Shown: positions 23,387-28,099 of the stretch, piece by piece
Layout: every line of letters begins with the position of its first letter
Numbering within the stretch: the first letter of the stretch is position 1
Source of the DNA: WHSM01 sp050701635
Lineage (GTDB): Bacteria > Actinomycetota > Actinomycetes > Mycobacteriales > Micromonosporaceae
NCBI GenBank assembly: GCA_050701635.1
Contig: JBOGDF010000020.1
Coordinates: 1 to 28,099 of the forward strand
Direction: 5' to 3'
DNA length: 28,099 nt
Translations under genes and position numbers: made by a program
Notes under the pieces: generated by a model
Told to the model about the DNA's origin: nothing
Seen by the model: the letters and a program-made list of their open reading frames with translations, nothing else
The model's database searches: none

Positions 23387-24874
23387 TCAGCGGGTGGCGA
23401 GCTCCCGTACGGTCGCCATATCGCTGAACGGGACCAGGGTCTCGCCCACCACCTGGTACGGCTCGCTGCCCTTCCCGGCGACCAGCACGGTGTCCTGTGG
23501 TCCGGCGGCGGACAGGGCGTACCCGATCGCCTGCCGGCGGTCGGCGTACCGCTGGAAGGGAGTGGCCGCCAGGGTGAGGCCTTCCTCGATCTGATCCAGG
23601 ATCGCCTCGGGGTCCTCGGTACGAGGGTTGTCCGAGGTGAGTACGCACAGGTCGGAGTGCTTGCCGGCGATCTGGCCCATCTCGGCGCGCTTGGTCACAT
23701 CGCGGTCGCCGCCGCAGCCGAAGACCGTGATCACCCGGCCGGTGGCGAATCCGCCGATCGCGGTCAGCACCTTGTCCAGGGAGTCCGGCGAGTGCGCGTA
23801 GTCGACGATCACCGACGTACCGCGGGGGGTCTGGAAGCGCTCGAACCGGCCCGGGATCTGCGGCATCCGCGCCAGCGCGGCGATCAGTCCTTCGAGGTCG
23901 TGTCCCAGCAGGTGGCAGGCGGCGACCGCGGCCAGCGCGTTGGACGCCGAGAACCGCCCAGGTACCGGGATCGCCGCCGGGTACGCGCGGCCGGCGTACC
24001 AGAGGGTGAAGCGGGTGCCGGAGGCGTCGACCACCAGGTCGGTGCCGCGGTAGTCCGCGGGGGAGTCCAGGCCGTACGTGGTCACCGCACCCGGCATCGT
24101 GTCCACCACCGTGGCGCAGACCGGATCGTCGGCGTTGACCACGGCGCGCCGGCACAGCCCCTGGAACAGCCGCAGCTTGGCGTCCCGGTACGCGGCCATC
24201 GTGCCGTGGTCGTCCAGGTGGTCCTGGGTCAGGTTGGTGAAGACGCCGACGTCGAGGAACGCGTGGTCCACCCGGTGCGTCAGCAGCCCCATCGAGGTCG
24301 CCTCCAGCACCACGCTGGCGGCGCCGAGGTCGCGCATCCGACCCAACAGGTACTGCAGGTCGGGGGACTCCGGCGTGGACAGCGCCGACGGTGGCATCGG
24401 GATCACGTCGTCGCCGACCCGGCTGCCCGACGTACCGATGACGCCGACCTTCGCGCCCTCCGCGATCCGCAGGATCGACTCCACCATGTACGACACCGAG
24501 GTCTTCCCGTTGGTGCCGGTGATCGCCACCATGTCCATCTGCCGCCCCGGCTCGCCGTGGTAGCGGGAGGCGACGATCGCGGCCGCCCGCCGGGCGTCCG
24601 GCACCTGCACCACGCACGCGTTCACCGCCGAGGCCCACGCCGGCGGCGCTGCCTGCTCCAGGGCCCCGCGCTCGATCAGTACGGCCACCGCACCCCGTGC
24701 CAGCGCCGGCCCCACGAATTCCGCGCCACCCTCGAGGTGGTGCGGCACCGCGATGTACAGCGCGCCCGGCGTCACCCGGTCCGCGTCGATGCACGCTCCG
24801 GCGGTGATCCGGGTCTGGATGTCGCCCTGCACGCACTTGTGGTCGACTCCGGCCAGCAACTGACTCAACTTCAC
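23387..24874 (-). CDS. murE: UDP-N-acetylmuramoyl-tripeptide synthetase, MurE type
   Basis: The 495-residue Mur ligase adds the third amino acid to UDP-MurNAc-L-Ala-D-Glu. It has ATP motif T-G-T-N-G-K-T-S at 119-126, E191 (E-A-T-S), the Y-R-D-A-K-L-R-L-F motif whose lysine (K233) is normally carbamylated, D-Y-A-H-S-P near 358-363 and D-N-P-R at 415-418. D-N-P-R is the known signature of meso-diaminopimelate specificity. GTG 24874 (V-K-L-S-Q-L-L) is chosen because the family homology begins there. The frame is open 68 codons further upstream but without Mur-like sequence. It stands outside the dcw cluster: neighbours are a cold-shock gene and a divergent M23 peptidase. It may be a second copy, or a specialised ligase. 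That there is a main copy elsewhere is inference. Confidence 0.92.
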   Translation of the reverse strand: MKLSQLLAGVDHKCVQGDIQTRITAGACIDADRVTPGALYIAVPHHLEGGAEFVGPALARGAVAVLIERGALEQAAPPAWASAVNACVVQVPDARRAAAIVASRYHGEPGRQMDMVAITGTNGKTSVSYMVESILRIAEGAKVGVIGTSGSRVGDDVIPMPPSALSTPESPDLQYLLGRMRDLGAASVVLEATSMGLLTHRVDHAFLDVGVFTNLTQDHLDDHGTMAAYRDAKLRLFQGLCRRAVVNADDPVCATVVDTMPGAVTTYGLDSPADYRGTDLVVDASGTRFTLWYAGRAYPAAIPVPGRFSASNALAAVAACHLLGHDLEGLIAALARMPQIPGRFERFQTPRGTSVIVDYAHSPDSLDKVLTAIGGFATGRVITVFGCGGDRDVTKRAEMGQIAGKHSDLCVLTSDNPRTEDPEAILDQIEEGLTLAATPFQRYADRRQAIGYALSAAGPQDTVLVAGKGSEPYQVVGETLVPFSDMATVRELATR

Positions 24875-25445
24875 GGGGGATCCCTTCGAGGGCGCTCGGC
24901 CCAGTGACGCGGCCGTCGCGAGTCGGCGGCCACCGGCGGTGCCGGAAGCCGCGGCGGTGACGCGGACAGGCGACGTTGCGATCCGGGCCATGGACGGCCA
25001 GATCGGGAGGCAGGCGAATCTGCCGCGTACGTAGAAGGGGACATACGGGCGGAACTGTCCTGACCCCGTACCCCGCAATCGCCCGGCGATACCCGGACGA
25101 CACGTGGCCCGAGTGTACGCCCGGAGCCGGCCGCGAGCCCTCGGCGGCTCAGCCGGAGAGTCGAGCCGAACGTGTGATCCGTACGGCGTCGAGCCGCTGG
25201 AGCTCGCGGCCGATCGCGGCGTTTTCGGGGCCGCCGGAGCGGAAACTTGGCGTTCTCGTTACTCGCCGGTATTCTCCGGCCGCGCGAGATCATCGCTGCC
25301 CGATCGTGCGTCGAGATTCGGTTATGCGAGGTTTTTTGATCACTCTTTGTGACCTGCCTCGCGGCGGCATTTGTGCACCCAGACACCGGCCCCGGCGGCT
25401 CTAAAGGCCTATAAAACCGGCCTTATCGATCCCGGGATACGTCAT
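24875..25445. other. divergent intergenic region, MurE / M23 peptidase
   Basis: The 662-base gap (24875-25536) between two divergent wall genes holds no credible gene. It has a weak dyad GATCAC-tcttt-GTGAC at 25338-25353 after a T-run, and a TATAAA at 25410-25415 that could be a -10 element for the M23 gene. The MurE side carries open but un-Mur-like sequence. Confidence 0.4.
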
Positions 25446-25528
25446 GCCGGCGACTCACAGCGACGCCGGTGGCGGAGCTCAGTTACACGGACAGTCAGGA
25501 TTCCCGAGTTTGCCCACGAACTCGGAGG
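25446..25528 (+). promoter_or_regulatory. structured 5' leader of the M23 peptidase gene
   Basis: Two hairpins are visible, CCGGCG/CGCCGG (25447-25452 with 25464-25469) and CCGAGTT/AACTCGG (25504-25510 with 25519-25525). The second stem covers the first bases of the GGAGG ribosome site at 25524-25528, so folding could limit translation. It could be a regulatory RNA; I did not recognise a named class. M23 and Rpf genes of actinobacteria are known targets of the c-di-AMP ydaO riboswitch, but its core motifs were not found here. Confidence 0.35.
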
Positions 25529-25536
25529 ACGGAACC

Positions 25537-26295
25537 TTGCCTACCGGCTGGAGACCTGGCCGGCCAGTGATCGATCGACAAGCGATCGCTTCGCTGCGCC
25601 GGCACATCAGAGATCTGGCGGACCGCAGCGTCGGTGCCGCGCCCGGGAAACGCCTCTGGTCGTTGCCCCGTACCCCGGCGGGACGGCCCGTCGCCCTCGC
25701 GGTCTCGGTGGTCGCCGCGGTCACCGCCCTCGCCTCCGGCGGGGACGTCGCGCCGCAGCAGTCGGCCACGACGCGCACCGACGCCGTACGCCCGATCGAG
25801 GTTGCCGATCGCGGTGGCGAGCGGGCGGCACGGTCGGAGCACCGGCGCCGGCTCGGCACCGTACCGCCGCCGAACGCCGTCACCCGTGGCAAGCCGCGGC
25901 CGAAGCCCGCGTGGGTGAAGCCGACCACCGGCTACGACCTCAGCTCCGGGTACGGTCCGCGGTGGGGCACCCTGCACGCCGGCATCGACCTCGCCGGCCC
26001 CACCGGTACGCCGATCCGGGCAGCGCACTCCGGCACCGTCGAGCGCGCCACCTGGTACGGCGGGTACGGCTACGCCGTGATCATCAACCACGGCAACGGC
26101 GTCAGCACCCTGTACGGCCACAACTCGCAGCTGCTGGTCCAGCAGGGCCAGCGCGTCGGCACCGGGCAGCGGATCGCCCTGATGGGCAGCACCGGCGACT
26201 CGACCGGATCGCACCTGCACTTCGAGATCCATCTCGGCGAGGAGCCGGTCGACCCGATGCCGTGGCTGCTGCGTCGCCACGGCGTAACCCTGTAG
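25537..26295 (+). CDS. M23-family (LytM-type) metallopeptidase, membrane-anchored
   Basis: The 252-residue peptidase cleaves peptidoglycan peptide bridges or activates amidases. The start is TTG 25537: GGAGG lies eight bases upstream and the only in-frame ATG further up, 25444, falls inside the structured leader. Residues 51-68 form a signal-anchor helix, followed by a basic linker. The peptidase domain has G-Y-G-P-R-W-G-T-L-H-A-G-I-D (H147, D151), G-Y-G-Y-A-V-I-I-N-H-G-N-G, and H-L-H-F-E at 226-230, giving the expected Zn ligands H147, D151 and H228. The domain is complete and probably extracytoplasmic. It is divergent from MurE, linking wall synthesis and remodelling. Confidence 0.9.
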   Translation: MPTGWRPGRPVIDRQAIASLRRHIRDLADRSVGAAPGKRLWSLPRTPAGRPVALAVSVVAAVTALASGGDVAPQQSATTRTDAVRPIEVADRGGERAARSEHRRRLGTVPPPNAVTRGKPRPKPAWVKPTTGYDLSSGYGPRWGTLHAGIDLAGPTGTPIRAAHSGTVERATWYGGYGYAVIINHGNGVSTLYGHNSQLLVQQGQRVGTGQRIALMGSTGDSTGSHLHFEIHLGEEPVDPMPWLLRRHGVTL

Positions 26296-26310
26296 CCCGG
26301 TCGGCTGTAG

Positions 26311-26382
26311 GTTCTCACCGGAAATGACGCCTTCTCATGGAGATGTCGCGGGAGTTTTCACTCGCGGCACTTCGGTGAGAAC
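26311..26382. repeat. 72-bp element with perfect 10-bp inverted ends
   Basis: GTTCTCACCG (26311-26320) is the exact complement of CGGTGAGAAC (26373-26382), enclosing 52 bases, with partial matching of the next few bases. It lies between the M23 gene and the CorC gene. It could be a bidirectional terminator, a MITE-like remnant, or a regulatory dyad; the 52-base interior has no gene. Confidence 0.55.
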
Positions 26383-26535
26383 TGGTGCGGCGGGGTGGTC
26401 CCGGGGCGACCGTTGCCGGGTGTGGGGTTGGTAGTGTCGGGCGCATGAGGGGTTGTGCCGAGGGCTGTAGTAGCGGGCCGGGTGGCGCCCGGTTGTCTGG
26501 TCGCGCGGTGTTGGCCGTGAGGGTGTGAGCGGCGG

Positions 26536-27888
26536 TTGTTGATCCTCACCGGTGTCGCGCTGATCGTGGCGTTGACGGTGGCGACGGGCTATTTCGTGGC
26601 GCAGGAGTTCGCTTACGTCGCGGTGGATCGGGGCCGGTTGCGTCGCCTGGCCGAGGACGGTGACCGCGCGGCTGGCCGGGCGTTGCGGGTCACTGAGCGG
26701 TTGTCGTTCGTGCTCTCGGGCGCGCAGCTGGGGATCACGGTGACGGCGTTGCTGGCCGGTTATGTCGCCGAGCCGTATCTCGGTGAGGGGCTCGCGGTGC
26801 TGTTGGGGTTGGCGGGGATGCCGCGCGAGGTGAGCCTGTCGATCGCGGTGGGCGTCGCCCTGTTGGTCGCGACCGTGGTGCAGATGGTGCTGGGAGAGTT
26901 GGCGCCGAAAAACCTGGCGATCGCCAAGCCGGAAGCCTTGGCCCGGGCGTTGAGTCGCTCCACGTTGCTGTATCTGGCGGTGGCGGGCCCGGTGATCCGG
27001 GTTTTCGACGCGGCGGCGAACCGGCTGCTGCGCGGCGTGGGCATCGAGCCGGTGGAGGAGCTGCCGCACGGCGCGACCCCGGAAGACCTGGAGCGGATTT
27101 TCGCCCAGTCCAGGGCGGGCGGGCATCTGGACGCCGAGATGTCGCAGTTGCTTGATCACGGCCTGGAGTTCCGCTCCCGCACCGCCGGAGAGGTGATGGT
27201 TCCCCGCGTCGATGTGGTGACCGTGCCGGCCGACGCGTCGGCTGCGCGGGTGGTGCAGCTGCTCGATCAGGGGCATTCCAGGTTCCCCGTCACAGGCGAG
27301 GACGTTGACGACATCGTCGGGGTGGTGTCGCTGGCGGAGGTGCGGGACGTGCCGCCGGGCCGGCGGGCCGACACGCTGGTCTCGGCGATCGCGCCGCCGC
27401 CGCTGCGGGTGCCGGCCTCCACACGGCTGCCGGCAGTGCTGGAGCGGTTGCGCGCCGAGCGGCGGCAGTTGGCGGTGGTGGTCGACGAGTACGGCGGCTT
27501 CGCCGGGGTGATCACCCTGGAAGACATCGCCGAGGAACTCGTAGGAGACATCCGCGATGAGGACGACCTGCCGCAGGACACCGCCGACGCGCAGCCGGGC
27601 GGGGCGTGGCTGGTGCCGGCGCGGTGGCGGTTGGACGAGATCGAAGACGCCACCGGCGTGGCGCTGCCGGAGTCGGAGGTGTACGACACGGTCTCAGGTT
27701 TGATCCTGCAACGCCTCGGCCGGGTGCCGGTCCCGGGCGACGTTGTGGAGGTCGGGCTGGAGCCGGGGCCGGCCGTTGATGAGGCGTTCCGACCCGCCCG
27801 GGCTCGACTGACGGTGGTGTCGGTACGGCGGCACGTGCCGCACATCGTCCGCGTCGCGGTCGAGCCCGAGGAGGGGTGGCAGCGGTGA
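26536..27888 (+). CDS. CorC/CNNM-type (HlyC) membrane protein with CBS domains
   Basis: The 450-residue protein has an N-terminal CNNM (DUF21) domain of about 180 residues with three or four membrane helices. It is followed by two CBS domains (about 200-320, with P-R-V-D-V-V-T-V and S-R-F-P-V-T-G, then V-V-D-E-Y-G-G-F-A-G-V-I-T) and a CorC/HlyC transporter-associated domain to about 440. Family members are linked to Mg2+/Co2+ efflux or Na+/Mg2+ exchange; the hemolysin name is historic. No in-frame ATG exists before the domain, so the start is TTG 26536 (or TTG 26539). The ribosome site is weak. The stop overlaps the next gene by GTGA, so they are a coupled pair. Confidence 0.88.
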   Translation: MLILTGVALIVALTVATGYFVAQEFAYVAVDRGRLRRLAEDGDRAAGRALRVTERLSFVLSGAQLGITVTALLAGYVAEPYLGEGLAVLLGLAGMPREVSLSIAVGVALLVATVVQMVLGELAPKNLAIAKPEALARALSRSTLLYLAVAGPVIRVFDAAANRLLRGVGIEPVEELPHGATPEDLERIFAQSRAGGHLDAEMSQLLDHGLEFRSRTAGEVMVPRVDVVTVPADASAARVVQLLDQGHSRFPVTGEDVDDIVGVVSLAEVRDVPPGRRADTLVSAIAPPPLRVPASTRLPAVLERLRAERRQLAVVVDEYGGFAGVITLEDIAEELVGDIRDEDDLPQDTADAQPGGAWLVPARWRLDEIEDATGVALPESEVYDTVSGLILQRLGRVPVPGDVVEVGLEPGPAVDEAFRPARARLTVVSVRRHVPHIVRVAVEPEEGWQR

Positions 27889-28099
27889 GCACGTCGTGGG
27901 CCGTCGCGGTCTCGGTGGCGTTGCTGGCGCTCAACGGGTTCTTCGTCGCCGCCGAGTTCGCGCTGGTGGCATCCAAACGCCACCGCCTGGAACGAGCCGC
28001 CGCGGCCGGCTCCCGCGCCGCCAAGGCGGCGCTGGACGGCAGCCGGGAGCTGTCGCTGATGCTCGCCGGGGCGCAGCTGGGCATCACCCTGTGCTCGCT
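27885..28099 (+). CDS. second CorC/CNNM-type membrane protein (partial)
   Basis: Only the first 71 codons are in the window. GTG 27885 overlaps the previous stop as GTGA. The product begins V-S-T-S-W-A-V-A-V with a membrane helix, then N-G-F-F-V-A-A-E-F-A-L-V-A-S-K-R-H-R-L-E, the standard CNNM opening, and ends at the L-A-G-A-Q-L-G-I-T motif. A tandem pair of these genes is common in actinobacteria, and the two products may form a heteromer. The rest lies beyond the window. Confidence 0.85.
   Translation, partial: MSTSWAVAVSVALLALNGFFVAAEFALVASKRHRLERAAAAGSRAAKAALDGSRELSLMLAGAQLGITLCS

Noticed and set aside
25380..25540. c-di-AMP (ydaO) riboswitch in the M23 leader
   Set aside because: Target gene class fits, but I could not find the core GAATCC...ACGGAGGAACC or the AGCTAA part of the aptamer; left as an unnamed structured leader.

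Overview
This is high-GC DNA with strongly actinobacterial coding style: G/C-rich third positions, many GTG and TTG starts, GTGA/ATGA operon overlaps and very frequent GTAC steps. The gene set (PucR and TetR regulators, Baeyer-Villiger monooxygenase, GMC oxidase, acyl-CoA ligase, MurE of the meso-diaminopimelate type, CorC pair) fits a soil actinomycete. The GTAC-rich style points to Micromonosporaceae or a relative, but that placement is inference.

Region 1 (about 1-3.5 kb) is a gene graveyard. It holds the 5' end of a GNAT acetyltransferase, a piece of an ISL3-type transposase, the frameshifted 5' part of a tyrosine recombinase, the 3' end of an acetyltransferase of apparently the same family in opposite orientation, a methyltransferase 3' end, a coiled-coil 3' end and a purine permease (NCS2/AzgA) 3' end. 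An 85-bp inverted repeat (564-648 / 1496-1580) brackets part of it. Two small intact genes (DUF2019-like and DUF1905) lie between the fragments.

Region 2 (3.3-8.9 kb, minus strand) is a peptide/nickel-type ABC importer operon: binding protein, two permeases and a fused double ATPase, joined by short stop/start overlaps. A convincing cobalamin riboswitch precedes it. The operon looks damaged: the binding protein has an in-frame amber codon, and the ATPase C-terminus runs antisense through the permease remnant.

Region 3 (8.9-11.5 kb) has a zinc-independent MDR oxidoreductase with its HxlR regulator, another methyltransferase remnant and a small membrane protein.

Region 4 (11.5-21.9 kb) is the centrepiece. 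Rightward genes are a TetR regulator with a palindromic operator, a PF10118 protein with a diiron-like E/ExxH/E/ExxH pattern, and a Baeyer-Villiger-type flavin monooxygenase. A convergent leftward operon encodes aldehyde dehydrogenase, short-chain dehydrogenase, AMP-dependent acyl-CoA ligase and GMC oxidoreductase. A divergent PucR-type regulator stands at its head. Together these can oxidise an aliphatic or terpenoid/steroid-like substrate through alcohol, ketone/ester and aldehyde to acid and acyl-CoA. The layout recalls the mycobacterial mymA locus.

Region 5 (21.9-28.1 kb) is envelope and housekeeping: an acyl-CoA desaturase, a cold-shock protein, a stand-alone MurE ligase, a divergent M23 peptidase with a structured leader and TTG start, and two tandem CorC/CNNM proteins, the second cut by the window end. 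I saw no tRNA, rRNA or CRISPR array.
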